Assembly (NCBI GenBank): GCA_009761415.1
Contig: QUOL01000009.1
Coordinates: 496,001 to 560,000 of the forward strand
Length of the DNA stretch: 64,000 nucleotides
DNA from: Sarcomyxa edulis
Lineage: Eukaryota > Basidiomycota > Agaricomycetes > Agaricales > Mycenaceae
Direction: 5' to 3'
Shown here piece by piece: positions 24,306 to 37,200 of this stretch. Position numbers and translations under genes: made by a program. The notes beneath the pieces are model-generated. The model was given only the letters and a program-made list of their open reading frames with translations. It searched no databases and was not told the origin of the DNA. Numbering within the stretch: the stretch's first letter is position 1; every line of letters begins with the position of its first letter.

Positions 24306-24459
24306 AAACCAATAAAATGAAATCCTTTTGAACTCTCCCTTGTACGTGTGGACGGCACGCGCCGGCTGCTGACGTCCTTGTGACCTTGTCACGGTTATTT
24401 CGCGTTTTCAATTTTCTGTTGAGCCCGTTCACAGCCGTGTGGTCTCCACAAAAACTACA

Positions 24460-26942
24460 ATGGCCACTTCAGAGTCCACTTTGGCAGCAAGCACTACTTT
24501 CGTTGACCGTGTTCAGGGCTTTGTTTCTGAAAACAAGCGTGCGTTACTCATCGGAACTGCTGCTGCTGCCATCGCCATCGGGGGCGCCGCCTACTATGCT
24601 TCGACGTCAAGAACGACGGCAAGAGGGTCGGGCGATCCTGAGAAGGGAGAGAAGAAGTCCAAGGACGGCAAAAAGAAATCCTCCAAAGGGTCTAAGAAGA
24701 GGAAGACTGTGAAAGACCCAGATGGTCCGATATTGGAGGAGAGGGAACGGCCTGTCCAGCCTGAGGTTGCAGATGCGCCTGGTAAGTTGTATCGACAGTC
24801 GTAATTGAGGTCTAAAAACCTATCATATACTAATCTTTTGCATGACCAGACGAGGATCATCTGTCAGAGGAACAAATCGCGTCTATGCCTGATGAGGTCA
24901 GTGCATTGCATAACGGTCTAGCCGGGTGTCAAAGCCTATTCATTCTATCTTAAATCTATCTCGATATCCTAGGAAAGGACCCAAATCGCAAGTTCCTTGA
25001 AAGCAAAAGGCAATCATGCTTACCAGGCGAAGAAATTCGACGTGGCAGCTACTTACTACACGCAAGCAATTCTAGTTTCACCAAGGCCGGAACCTGTATT
25101 TTATAGCAATCGAGCTGCTTGTGCGCATCAATCTCACCATCTTGTCTAACTTCACGTTAATCTTGAGTTGATCTAGGCTACATGAACATGAAACCTCCCC
25201 AACACGAACTCGTAGTTTCTGATTGTGACGCTGCCCTCCAACTCGATTCCAACTATGTCAAAGCTGTGAACCGACGTGGGATGGCTCTCGAAGGTCTGGG
25301 AAGGTATGAAGAGGCTCTACGCGGTACGCAGACAGTCCGAATACACAACGCAGATCTGTACCTAGATTGTGAACAGATTATACGGCTGCCACTATCCTGG
25401 ACAAGTTCCAAAACGAATCAGCTGCTCAATCTGTCGAGCGTATTCTCAAGAAAATTTCCACTTCAAAAGCTACAGAGATCCTCCGTGTACGTTTCTCCGT
25501 CCTAGATCATTCCATTTCCGTTAATCTCTTGGCCTTACAGACTCGAGAACCTCGACTGCCATCATATACCTTTGTCTCTGCTTATTTTGCGGCCTTCCGT
25601 CCACGTACGCGTTTCTCTGTTTCAAATGTCTCTCTTATTAAACTAATGTTCTGTTCATCAGGGCCGCACCCTACCCTCCCCGAGAACCCATCCACGGGAG
25701 ATCAGACCCTTGACCTAGCTTTAGATGCTTTGGATGCATCAGATTACGCGCATGCAGTCACATTGATCAACGAGGCAGTCGACCAAGGAATCTCGTGGGA
25801 CGTAGGCAAAGCAGAGGCGCTCAACCTCAGAGGAACCTTCAAGTGCGTTCTGCATACGCCATCTTTCCTATCCATGTAATAACGGCCGCATAGATTCCTC
25901 ACTGGCGACGTCGAAGGTGCCAAAGCTGATCTTCTCGAGTCCATCAATCTCGTTCCCTCGTTCACCCAGAGTTTGGTGAAGATTGCTAGTGTGCATATGG
26001 AGCAAGGGGATCCTAAGACTGCGTTCGAGTGCTTTGAGGACGCCATCAAGTATAACCCCAATGATCCTGACATCTATTACCACCGTGGCCAAGGTTCGTC
26101 CCTCGTAGCTATATCTAATTCTTGTCTCACGATATACTCCACTCTATAGTTCTATTCATCATGAACGAATTTGCTCAAGCCGCAGGAAATTATACCAAGT
26201 CGAGCGAGTTAGATGACCAATTCGTCTTCAGTCACATCCAATTGGCCGTCGCACAATACAAGTCTGGTAACGTTGCGAACAGTATGGCGACCTTCCGTAG
26301 GACACTCAAAGCATTCCCTCAACGAAGCGAGCCTCAGAATTACTAGTGAGTGATTGTGATAGCGAAATCGTACTTCTACCGGTGTTGATGCTCGGTCTCG
26401 TATCTCAAGTGGTGAGCTGTTATTGGATCAGCAAAGATTTGAAGATGCTATCGAAAAGTTCGAGCGCGCCATCGAACTCGAAAAGCTAAAGTAAGTTATT
26501 GCGTCTTCCACTGAAATATTTACAAACTCAAACATGTTCTACTCAGGTCACCAGCAAATGTTTTGCCCCTGGTCAACAAAGGCTTAGCACTGTACCAATG
26601 GAAACAAGACATCGGTGCCGCTGAACGGTGTTGCAACGAAGCCCTTCGACTTGACCCAGAATGCGAAGCTGCGGTTGCAACGTTGGCGCAGTTGTGCTTA
26701 CAGCAAACCAAGATCGACCGCGCTGTAGAAATGTTTGCAAGACAAGGCGAACTTGCGAGAAGCGAGCCTGAGCTGATCAACGCATTGACTTACCAATATG
26801 TGCGTTATTTCCCCCTCTTCTCTCTCGAAACAAAATCTGAATCTCATGCATCATGCAGGCTACTCAGGCGCAGATAGAGTTCCTCAAGAACTATCCAGAT
26901 ATGGCTGCACAGATCAACCAGATCGCTCGTGGAATGGTATAA
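24460..26942 (+). CDS. TOM70: TOM70, mitochondrial import receptor
   Basis: Outer-membrane receptor that takes preproteins from Hsp70/Hsp90 to the TOM pore. A single N-terminal transmembrane anchor (ALLIGTAAAAIAIGGAAYYA, about residues 27-46) is followed by a Lys/Ser-rich linker (GEKKSKDGKKKSSKGSKKRK). TPR motifs come next: AKGNHAYQAKKFDVAATYYTQ, YVKAVNRRGMALEGLGRYEE, EALNLRGTFKFLTGDVEGAK, IYYHRGQVLFIMNEFAQAA and LVNKGLALYQWKQDIGAAER. The C-terminus is AQIEFLKNYPDMAAQINQIA with the stop at 26940-26942. Domain order and length (about 600 residues) fit the fungal family. About ten short introns. Start at 24460 fits the anchor position. Confidence 0.92.
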
Positions 26943-27371
26943 TCGTAGGATAGGGGGAGCTCATACCGGGGGATGATGTTACCGGTCCCGGATAATATGT
27001 TTTCTTTGTATACCTTTGTCCTGGACCTCCCAAAATTTCGCTTGACGTCGCATTCTTCGTTTATCTAGGCTTAGCTATGCTCTAATCTTATATTCAAGTA
27101 TATTCAGCTTTTCATCGTCCTCAGAGGACCACTCACGGCGCTCGGCGCTCAGGTTTGAACGCGTGGCTTCATCAGCACAGCTTCACTATGATTTTTTTCC
27201 GTTCTAGCTGCCATGCATCGGCGTGGCGCAAAATATCTTGACTGATAGCTTGTGATAGACCGGCAACATACTTCTGGGTTCCATCTCTCTCCCCAACCCC
27301 AACATGATGGAACATATAACCTGTGATTGAAACAGGGATATACCTCAAAGACTTACCTCTCTTTCTGAACG
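26943..27371. other. Intergenic, nothing recognised
   Basis: 3' flank of TOM70 and 5' flank of the following hydrolase gene. No motif or repeat stands out. Confidence 0.4.
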
Positions 27372-28797
27372 ATGGAACAGCATACGTTCGTCATTCCTCC
27401 CTCTTCGGTTACTCCATTTCGCGTGGAAGTCCTTCAATATATCCCAGAACGCTCGTACAGCGATGGTCTGACACTTCTGTTCACTCATGCTATGAATGTG
27501 CATAAGGAGACATATCATGTCGTGGTGACCCATTTGCTGGGCAATGAAACTGTATCTGGACTGAAAATCAAGGACGTTTGGTGTATTGGTGAGCGATAAG
27601 CCTCTCAATCATCATCTTTTGACTCACACTGATCCGCATGTACGTCAAGATAACCCGAATCAAGGTAGAAGTGCCGTTATTAACGAGGACTTGTTGACTT
27701 CACCTGCGTACATTGAAAGTTGTGAGTGGCTTACGACGCCGTGCGAATACTGATCTTGCTGAATACATTGCATTCAATTACAGGGTCAGCCTCTGAGTAT
27801 GCCAAAGCAACATGGTCTTTCTTGCTTGCGACACCAACTCACGGCGTAGATTTTCGATCCCGTAAATTGGTTGGGATATCGCATTCTGCTGGCTCGACAG
27901 GATTGTGAGTGGCACTGCTCGTGTGATAGACTGTATTCTGACAGATAAATTAGTATACTTCTTCATGGCCTACTAACATCCTCCGAAAGCCAACTCAAAT
28001 TCCAAGGTTTCGTATTTCTGGACCCGGCCATCATGCCTGCTACTAGCGACTCCAAGTACATGCGCGAGCTATTCCGTAAGGGATCTTTGGGTAAGAGGGA
28101 TGCCTGGCCTAGTCGTGCTGCAGCATACGACGATCTTCGATCGAACCCTGCCTACAAGGGGTGGAATCCTGATACCTTGAAGTCATTTGTGGTATGTGTC
28201 TATTATCTGTACTTGATACTCAATTCTCCATCTTTTTTCTTCGTATGCGAATACTAGGAGAACGCTTTGCGTCCTGATCCTCGCGGTCCACCGGGTTCCA
28301 TCACTTGGGCGTGTTCCAGGACACAAGAAGCAGTGGGTGGCATTCAACCCTCATGCATCAGTCGGATCTTCTGATGGCTCGATTCAAAAAGGCATTTTAT
28401 CGCTCTGAAGATGTTGTGACGCCGACGGCGGATATATTTTTACAATTGACCCGCGACAGTACTGTCCCCATTCATCTCATTCTATGTCGCGAAGACGAAT
28501 ATAGGTATGCACGTTATTCCTCTTCTGGTGTCGATATTCGCTCATTCCTTACATCGGTTCAGAGGCAAGACCAAGGAGATGAGAAATTGGCAGATTGGAC
28601 ATATCAATAAAATGGCCGAGGGAAGTCTACAATATGTGGAAACGCGTGGCCATATGGTGCGTACATCCTAGACATCTTTCCTGGAGGTCTCCCCTTGATG
28701 ATTCTACCACCAGTTCCCTCAGATAGAACCCGAACTAACCGCCAAAGCTATCGGAAACGCACTTGGGAAAATCGACACTCGATTACACAAACTGTAG
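27372..28797 (+). CDS. Alpha/beta hydrolase, function unknown
   Basis: Starts MEQHTFVIPPSSVTPFRVEV. The oxyanion-side strand is LTLLFTHAMNVHKETYHVVV. The nucleophile elbow is VGISHSAGSTG with Ser in a G-x-S-x-S-x-G setting. The cap region reads FVFLDPAIMPATS and YDDLRSNPAYKGWNP. A late strand VPIHLILCREDEYRGKTK supplies a candidate acid, and the catalytic His is expected in VETRGHM. The C-terminus is PELTAKAIGNALGKIDTRLH. An apparent frame change near 28330 is resolved by a 59-nt GT-AG intron at 28333-28391, joining TWACSRTQEA to AFYRSEDVV. Proteins of this type in fungi are often labelled 'toxin biosynthesis protein' by similarity only; no such role can be claimed here. It sits alone between TOM70 and a ZIP transporter on the same strand. 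Confidence 0.78.
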
Positions 28798-29521
28798 ACG
28801 ATTATACAGAGAATACACTTCTATCTCTACACTGCTACCGACCGAGTGTCAAGTTCCTGGCCGCACAGTTACTAGTATTCTGCCCACCATCATGTAAGTT
28901 AACACATCAATATCATTGGCCGCGCCTAGATCGTCCGGAACCCTCGTTATCGCGTAAATCTAGAACGACGATGAGTGTTGCACATCTTGAGCTAAACCAT
29001 CACTAATTTATGCCATGTTCATATCATGGATGGCACAAAAAGCTCTCTCGGTGCATTCTTCTCTGCTTGAACCTTTCATCCTCACGGTCCGGTACGCTTC
29101 TTTTGTAGGACCTCTTCACTTCAAGGCACGGTCCACCTGGAGCATATTGAAAAAGGGGTCGGGATAGACTTGTCCCTCAGAACTCGGGCTAGAGCTTCTG
29201 AAGTTGCTCGTCTGGCTTCAATGTCTTTGGCAGTATTTGCCATGTACCTCTGTCTGTATCCGCACGTTCGGTAGCTGATTGTTGAGGACTGCGTCAGTAT
29301 ACTCTAAACGTCGAGACTATAAAATTAGTACCGCAATGGTCTCTTGAAGCTTGAAATGTAACAGCCAAGTATTGATTGGCTATTAGTGTGACAACGTGAC
29401 GCCGACCGATGCAGTCCTCACTGGCTCAAATTGAAGCTGCCATGGCCGTCTTCAAGGTTCACTTATATCTATATCCCTGTTCTCTCATTCCTCCTATATC
29501 TTCATCTCCAAAATAACACAA
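28798..29521. other. Intergenic plus possible 5' exon of the ZIP gene
   Basis: No independent gene seen. In-frame ATGs at 29409 and 29442 (good context GCCATGG) are followed by a GT donor at 29456, but joining that exon to the acceptor at about 29540 breaks the frame. Their status is open. Confidence 0.35.
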
Positions 29522-31549
29522 ATGCGTTCTTTCATAGTGTATCCCCTAGACTCGGAGCCAGATGCACCTGCGACGACCAGCCCAAAACTGGGCGTCATGT
29601 CTGTCATCTTCTTGGTATCTTTATTCGGTATGTTTATCCCTTTATCTGATATCTACTTATCAATAACTTACCCCACACCGTCCAGCCGTTTCGTTTCCCA
29701 GTCTCTCCAAATTGACCAGGTTCTTGCGCATCCCCCACATTGTATTTTTCATGGGGAAACACTTCGGTACAGGCGTAATCCTTTCCACCGCATTCTGCCA
29801 TCTGCTTCCGGACTCATTCGAGTCCCTCCATGATCCTCGTGTAAAAGAACGCTGGGGAATCGGCCGATATACTGGGTTGATCATGTACGCAGAACTTGCA
29901 CACCAGTCGCTTGTCGTCCTCCTAATCTTTGCTTCTTACACAGATTATCATCCCTGTTATCTATATTCCTCGTAGAATGTAAGTCTCTCATCCCCAGACC
30001 TCTCTTTACTCTACTTCTAACCCCACGCATCAAGACGTCTCGACTGCGTACGTCGACCGTCTTCAAGCAGACCCATCTGCTCCTCCATCTCGTGACCCAT
30101 CACCAGCACCTTCATCACGTACCCCTTTACTCTACACATCGCCACCGCCACCGCCTAATCCAACACAAGATAGACACGCACCAGTAGCATCCACGTCTTC
30201 CTCCACCATCTCCTACTCCACCGATCTTCCAACAATATCTGAACGCACGCCTCTTATACTACACCAACCCCAGTTGCAATTCGAGGACTCTCAACCCCAA
30301 CCAATACACGAACAGGATCAAGTACCGCCGCACCAAATACATCCACCACCTTCACCAACATGTCACCGTTCCAAATCCTTCTCCCATTTCCCTTCCCCTC
30401 CCACGCACGCCCATTCTCATTGTCACTCCGATGCAGATGCATGTATATTCGAAGGTCATCACCGGCACGAAGATCGTCCTTTGACGTGTAGTCGGGAGTC
30501 CATGCTCTCTGTCATATCATTGTACGATGGGGCGGCGGAGAATCCGAAACCAAACGAGCGGGATATGGACGACCACAGGATTAAGAACAACACTAAAGCT
30601 AACACTAATCATACTAATACCCATTCGCATCACTCGCATAGTCATGAGACCAGTCACGGCCACGAGCATGCTCATATCCATGGGTACTATTTTGGCGGAG
30701 AAGAGCGAGATGTAGAAGCTGGAGATGAGGATGATAATGAGGATGAGGATGGGCACACGGCACCTAGGGTCGGTAGAAGGAGACAAGTGGTCGGGATCCT
30801 TGTACGTCCCTCTTCCTTCCCATTCTTGACTCTGACTCGAATCTAATATATATACAAGGTCCTCCAAATGGGCATAATGATACACTCGTTCGTTATCGGC
30901 CTAACTCTGGCTATAACGTCTGGCTCAGATTTCAGTACGCATTGTGAACCTATCTTCCTCCATACATGTCCTAATTCTACGCCTGCTATTCATCAGCAAC
31001 GCTAGTAACAGCCATCCTATTCCACCAGCTTTTCGAGGGTCTATCCCTCGGGATCCGAATAGCGTCTCTACCTGCTCCAAAAGTATCACCTGTCGAAGTC
31101 GAAGTATCGGGACCCGTCGATGGCCTCCCATCGGCACTCCCTGCGACAAAGCCTGATACAGGTGCTTCCTCCAATCACCCGCCATTCCTCAAAGTAACGC
31201 TGTCGATCCTGTTCGCTGTGACAACGCCTGTGGGGATGTTCATTGGGTTTTTTGCATTCGCACGGGGGTCTCCTGATATCGGTAGGTTTTTCGTATTTTT
31301 TCTCTTTCACCCCACCTTCCAACATGCTGACACCCCTTCCTTCCCCCCTCCCTGCCAGCCGAAATGAAATTTACCCAAGGCTTGATGTCAGCCGTATCAG
31401 CCGGCATGCTGATATACGCTGCATGCGTCGAGATGCTCGCTGGCGATTTCGTGATGGATCCGCATCTGTGGCGGAGTGGAATCTGGAGGCAGGCGTTGGC
31501 GTTGGGGAGTTTGTTTGCTGGGACTGCTGCGATGGCGATTATTGACTGA
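29522..31549 (+). CDS. ZIP-family zinc/iron transporter
   Basis: Helix 1 reads TSPKLGVMSVIFLVSLFAVS. Then come LRIPHIVFFMGKHFGTGVIL and STAFCHLLPDSFESL, with the conserved His of ZIP helix 2. A very long cytosolic loop (about 30030-30800) is rich in Pro, Ser and especially His (HSHHSHSHETSHGHEHAHIHG), a likely metal-sensing or binding loop. The diagnostic helices 4 and 5 follow: MGIMIHSFVIGLTLAITSG and LFHQLFEGLSLGIRIA, with HSxxxG and HQxxEG metal-site motifs. Helix 6 is VTTPVGMFIGFFAFARG. The last helices (LMSAVSAGMLIYAACVEML) end at 31549. It moves Zn2+ (perhaps Fe2+) into the cytosol, by family. Exon joins after GLIM, SLF and VGIL were checked in frame. The N-terminal start is uncertain (29522 or an upstream exon). 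Confidence 0.9.
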
Positions 31550-32860
31550 TTTGTGATTTAGTAGTGCGAGGTTGGGTATATCAGAGGGAGTAGAATTTGA
31601 ACTTGAATATGTAATTATTTACTGTAATCCGTTGATGGTTGGGCAGGCAGGTAGCAATAAAATATAGGATTAGGGCTCGGAGAACGAGTCGTTAGAATTG
31701 GATTGTCATTCTTCGTTGACTGGTTCTGAGGATCTATGTGCATGCTACTCTGGGTGGTGTAATCGTTCGACCCTAGATACCTATGTCTGTCTCCATCCCG
31801 AAGCCCAATCCACATTCAATAGAACAGTCTTTCTCGCAGTTGATTCCGATTGATCAGTGACCATAAAAAGCTGAATAGATGTACTCTAGCAGAAGAGTGG
31901 GATATGACTGGGGTGCCGAATATGGGATGCACAGGCTCCGAAGGAGTCGAGACAGCAAAACCCCCAGTAGAGCAGTGTGCAGACTCGAAGTCTGTACATG
32001 CAACAACAGCGGAATTGCCCTCAAAGACCTTCCAAGTCTGTGTCCAGATGTGCCCACCCTGAGTCCAGCGCAGTGCTTTTGTATGGAGAGACAATATGTT
32101 CGAGGAGAGCATTATGAGAATACTTATCATCAGCTGTAACTTGATCATCAAGACTTGAATAGAATGCTACTGGAAGGACGGCAGATGTAAGCCACCAAGG
32201 ATGGGGACGAACAACAATGAGGCTCTGTGCGACAGCGATCTACGTTGTCTGGACTGAGTGGACGCCGTCCGGCCAAATTGATTAGGCCAGATATCAGAGG
32301 AGGAATTCGAGGACGATTAGGATCAGAGATATATCCCGGTCACTGGCAGGCGGGTGGTGTTGAAAAAAAGCAACGCTCATGTAGCAAGATGTGCACCCAC
32401 AAGATAGATCCAAAAGAACAAGCGTGATCGTCTAGTGCGCGACCTCCTTGAAGTCAAGGGAATTCACGCTGGCCGGGTCAACAACTGCGTTTCGTGGAGA
32501 AGCTGCCTTGTCTTTGCGTACCGAGACCCAGGGAACGTTCCGTACTGTAAGTATAAGGGAATTTGTTTTGGGCTATATGCGCACGCAAGGTCGGCAACGA
32601 GATGGAGTGCGTCAACATCCATTCAAACGGTCGCAGAAGGCCCTAGGCTGATATCAAGCAGGAATTTGATGAACATGGAGGTATCGTCCTGCTAGGTCGT
32701 GTTATCGATATGGATCCAGATGGAGCCTGATATACAGTAGATGTAACGAATCCGATGTATGAGAAATTTCGAGCTGATTTGGACTAAAGCTACCTGAGCC
32801 TGGCATCGAGGTTTATAAGAAAGAAGATATGGACCTACTGGAGGTCCCAAAGCTCCTTCC
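31550..32860. other. Intergenic, no confident gene
   Basis: A minus-strand frame at 31816-32151 begins with a hydrophobic run but has no family motif. Plus-strand frames at 32435-32700 overlap one another without a clear winner. Nothing here can be supported as a gene; the 3' end is the promoter of the esterase gene. Confidence 0.35.
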
Positions 32861-33978
32861 ATGGATATCATAGCAAAGTTGGAGAGTAGAGAGATTTACA
32901 GCGTTTTGGTTCCGAGTAAGATGCTTTTTCTGACTCCGACAACTTTCGCGCTGACTATCGATTCGTTCTGTATCCTTTCATGTTGACCACAACCAGCTAT
33001 CGATGCATTCGTTCCTTTACTGAAGGAAAATCAGGCTCGTATAGTGGACATCCCGAAGAGAACATTCGAGTATGGTGATACAGATAGACATCGAGTACGC
33101 CTCGATTTTTCTCTTGGAGAAGTTCAATTCTAGTACCAATGCTTTTTATGACTTCATAGTTGGATATCTATTATCCTCTAGAGACTCCACCGAACAACGC
33201 GAAGACACCCATTCTCGTCTTTGTTTACGGAGGAGGGTTTTCTTCTGGAGCTCGAAACCTCCCTGGGACTTCAGACCTCTGTTATGCTTGTCTAGGTGCA
33301 TTTTTCGCTCATCGCGGATACATCACTGTCATCCCCGACTATCGTCTCGTTCCAGACGTCATATTCCCAGCGCCAGCTGAAGATATACGCGATGCGTTGA
33401 ATTGGGTCGACCGTAACCCCCAGAATCTCGGCAGTAATCCTGACATGGACTCGTTCTTCATATTGGGTCATTCAGCGGGTGTCACACTCATCTTGACAGT
33501 CCTACTTCATCCCGACTTGCTGCCTTATACAGCTCCTCTGCGATCCAAGATCAAGGGTCTTATCTTGAGTTGCGGAGGGTATCATTTCCACCCTCCTGGG
33601 TTGACTGGTACTGCGAAGGAAGCGGCCCTGAAATATTTTGGCAGCGAGGAGCAGATGATGCAGAATGAGCCACTTGCTCTTCTTGAGAAGGCACCGGTAC
33701 CGATTGTGTCAGGCCTTCCGAGGATCTTGATGGTGGAAGCGGAGAATGATCAGGATTCGGTCAAGGTTATTGGGGCAGATTTCAAAGAGGCTTTGGATGC
33801 TCGGTATTTCAAGCAGTTGACCAAGTTTATCGCGGCAGGTCATAACCACATCAGCCCGAACTTGGCTTTGTCTACGGGACAAGGAGACGAGTGGGGAAAA
33901 GCGAGTGTATCATGGATGAAGACGGCCTTGAAAACTGGTGCGGGTGGTGATCCAGATGTTCAGATGGTCAATTCTTAA
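32861..33978 (+). CDS. Alpha/beta hydrolase, BD-FAE/carboxylesterase-like
   Basis: Three exons. Exon 1 starts at 32861 (MDIIAKLESREIYSVLVP). Exon 2 reads IDAFVPLLKENQARIVDIPK and ends DTDRHR before a GTACGC donor. Exon 3 starts at 33160 with LDIYYPLETPPNN. The oxyanion motif is VFVYGGGFSSG (Tyr where most relatives have His). Then come YRLVPDVIFPAPAEDIRDAL, the nucleophile elbow ILGHSAGVTLI, a late acid strand ILMVEAENDQDSV and the His strand AAGHNHISPN. The order and spacing match single-domain BD-FAE or hormone-sensitive-lipase-like esterases of about 320 residues. No signal peptide is visible, so it is probably intracellular and acts on small esters. The stop is at 33976-33978. Confidence 0.83.
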
Positions 33979-34230
33979 GATTTCCGTGCCGATCTCGCAC
34001 ATTTTGATGATTGCCTTGTGTAAGATGCAGGTCTACGTATATGTCTTCCAAAGTTCCATGCTCTACTGAAGACTGAAGACTTGCTGGCCCCGTGACTTCG
34101 AGTGACATCCCAAAAAGGCAATAACAAAAGTGCGTGATCAGCGTGTTTCAACGCGTCGCGGCGGTACTCATCTTTCTGCTGAACCCGCCCATACTAATAC
34201 TGCTTATTATCACAATCTCCAGTCGGATTC

Positions 34231-37200
34231 ATGCCTTTCAAACGCTCTAACAACAACTCGCGTAACAATTCACGATCCCCTGTTCCCCCTCCTGGCTTTT
34301 CTGCTCCTCGGCCTTTTCTTCCCCCTTCTCACTATGCCGCTGCTGGAGGGCTCGATTATTTCCCGCGAACAGCCCCACAGGAAACAAAATCTCAACCAGA
34401 GTCTGTCCCGCCGCAGCCTTCTGCTGTATATAAGCACACCACCGACAGCAAGAAGCACAATCGAAACTCTCTAGTCCCTATATCATATCCTCCCGAATTC
34501 TCAGATACTTCGTCGTTCGAAATTGTACCCGCCGAAGATGCTGTATCGAGTACCCTCAGCAGCAATCGCTCTTCTCACGACTCACGAGGGAAACGACAAA
34601 GCCACATGCAGAGTGTACCTCTCTTGGAGACTCAACTGCTCCCTTCCCTACGCGATACCATTGACAGGATGACTAGACCACCCTCTCAGTGTCTATACAA
34701 TCCTCCCTCGTCTGGCCCTGCTCACCCTGCTCTACAAAATCAACGCGGGCGTTCACCGTCCCCCTCCGTCTCTTCGGTCACTTCCACAGCGACTTATACT
34801 TCCGTCCTCGCTCCATCCTCGCGTCATCCCAAATCTGCACCGTCGACTCCCAGACCAAGCCCTATGACAAGGCAAGGTGCCTTGATGCCAACTGAGTCTT
34901 CGAGTTCCAAAACAAAGCCGAAATCAGCATTGAAGTCCGCCTTGCGAGCTCCGACCCCCAAATTATCTTCAGGGAAGAGCGCTGGTACGGACTCACCCTC
35001 GTTTTCTCCCGGAGCCTCATTACGGTCGGTGCGCAGTATATTGGGGAGGAAGGCATCGACAACATCTACACTCAAAGATAATCGGAAGGGAGCAGACGTA
35101 GTGACTTCATCCGGCAATACAACCGCCAAGGTATGTTCGTGTGAAATCCTTGAAGCATTCTCTTTTTCTCAAACATGAATCTAGAATCACAAACAGGATC
35201 GCTCTATACCTACACCGACTACCCAAAATGGTCGAGCTCGATCTCGTACGGATCCTGGCGCACCTCCCAACGCTCCGACTACCTCACGTTCCGCCCAACC
35301 TACCACTCCCCAACCACATTCCAACAACAACCAAAAGTTCGTTTCCAGCCTCCCACGCCGGACAGATTTCAGCAGAAAGCCGTCTCAATCGGACGACTCG
35401 GATATCGAGTACAAATACGACATGATGAACGGCCGAGGAGCAAGGAAATTGATTGTGACCAACGCTGAGATACGGGTTTCGTCCAGCTCTGAAAGCGAGG
35501 CTGAGGCTTTGACACCGGATAGAAATACGAGGTTGCCGATGTTATCAGATCGTTGGGCTCAAAGTCCGACTCGTCAGTCTGGAAACTCGAAGGAACGACA
35601 GCAACATCAGAAACAACCTGTTATAGGATTGGGGATGAGATTCGAAGGGACTAGACGTCCAAGGGAGGAGGAATCCGAAGACAATATCCGTATGCGCCGG
35701 AAAGACGAACGATCGTACACGGATGATCATAACTCTAGAGGATACTCGACACCTGTAGAACGTGCTGGGCACCCGACTTATCAGACGAGTGAGCACCTGA
35801 ACGACGACCATAGGAAACGGAGTGCAGCGTTGATGGGGATTGTAAACGACTTGGACCTGGAGCAAGGATTTGAACCGAGACCGGAAGATCGGGAGATGGG
35901 AGGCAACTTCCAGAATGAATTCGTGCCAGATGAAATCGGGATGGCTTATGGAAACCATATCATGGATCTTGAATACGACGAAGCCAGCGTGTATGGTTCC
36001 GAGTCTGAAGAAGAGCCAAATCAGCAGTTCGACGACTGGAGAGAACAAGATAGAGAAGAACATTCCAGACCTCGAAGTGTTCAGAGAACACCCATGCCTA
36101 CGTTAGTGGTCTCGATGGAAGATGATCGTTGCGGTGGACGCCGTTCAAGTCAAGTTTCGCCTGACCCTCGATTATCAGCCAATTTCTCATCTCCAAAATT
36201 ACGCTCCACACCAACTCTCACTTCTCCTCGATCAGATCACAGACGACCCGCTGGTGAGATTGACGAGAGGAATAAGGGAAGAAAGTCGCCATCCAGATCT
36301 CCGGTCATTCGTCAGACTGATCCTCCATCTGTGCCTCCCGTTCTTCAGAGACATTCGGTCTATATTTCGCCTTCGAGTCCCGATCGAACTCCTCTATCAA
36401 AACCACAATCTGAGTTCTCTCCGACACATGATTCTGATCGTTTCGATAGGTGGGCAGAACAAGGTCAAGACTTCACTAGAGAGCAAGATCGGCCTGATTA
36501 CGAGGGCATCCGTATAGTGCAAAATTCGTACGCGGCCGCAGCTCGAGATCGACAAGCATTTGGGATTCCTCCGTCAGAATCCGAGGAAGTCCATAGACAG
36601 GCGCAACGCCTTTCACATGCGGGAAGCGAGATGTCTTCTGTAGGAGAGGACACAATGTGGCAGGACGACTGTGACGAGCTCAGTGTGGGAGCAGAAGCGT
36701 TGTTCAGGAAAATCAGTGGGGGTCAGGCCAAAGAGAACAATCGAAGAAGTTGTCATGGGTCGGGGGATGATTCTCTGCAATCTAATCCTGACGAGGAGTC
36801 ATTGTATCCGCGCCGTCGTAGTTTCCACGAATCTCGATCTAGGACGCAATTCTCCGAGAACAATCGTGCCTCGTCGGTCTACGACAATACGTTGCCTCAG
36901 CATACCCACCAGACAAAAGAGTATGTCCCTGATCAGCTATCTGAGGCGAAGACTTGGCGATCGGACCTTCCTTCCGCTGCATACGCTGCATTGCTAGGAC
37001 GGCACGGTGAAGCTGAGATGCAAAGGCAAGAAGTCATCTGGCAGCTTTGTGAGACGGAGGAGACATTCGTAAATCGTCTAAACACCGTACTTCGCCTTTT
37101 CATCATTCCTCTCCGTGTACAGAACAGTAAGACCTGGATCTCTGGGGTTCCTACCGAGGTGGCACGATTTTTCGACTGGCTTGAAGACATCGCGAATCTT

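Noticed and set aside
28321..28400. Apparent frameshift in the alpha/beta hydrolase gene, suggesting a pseudogene
   Set aside because: A 59-nt intron with GT donor at 28333 and AG acceptor at 28391 joins the two frames exactly and gives a family-like sequence.
31816..32151. Minus-strand small secreted protein candidate
   Set aside because: It has a hydrophobic N-terminus but no cleavage-site logic, cysteine pattern or homology. Both plus-strand frames over the same DNA are also open.
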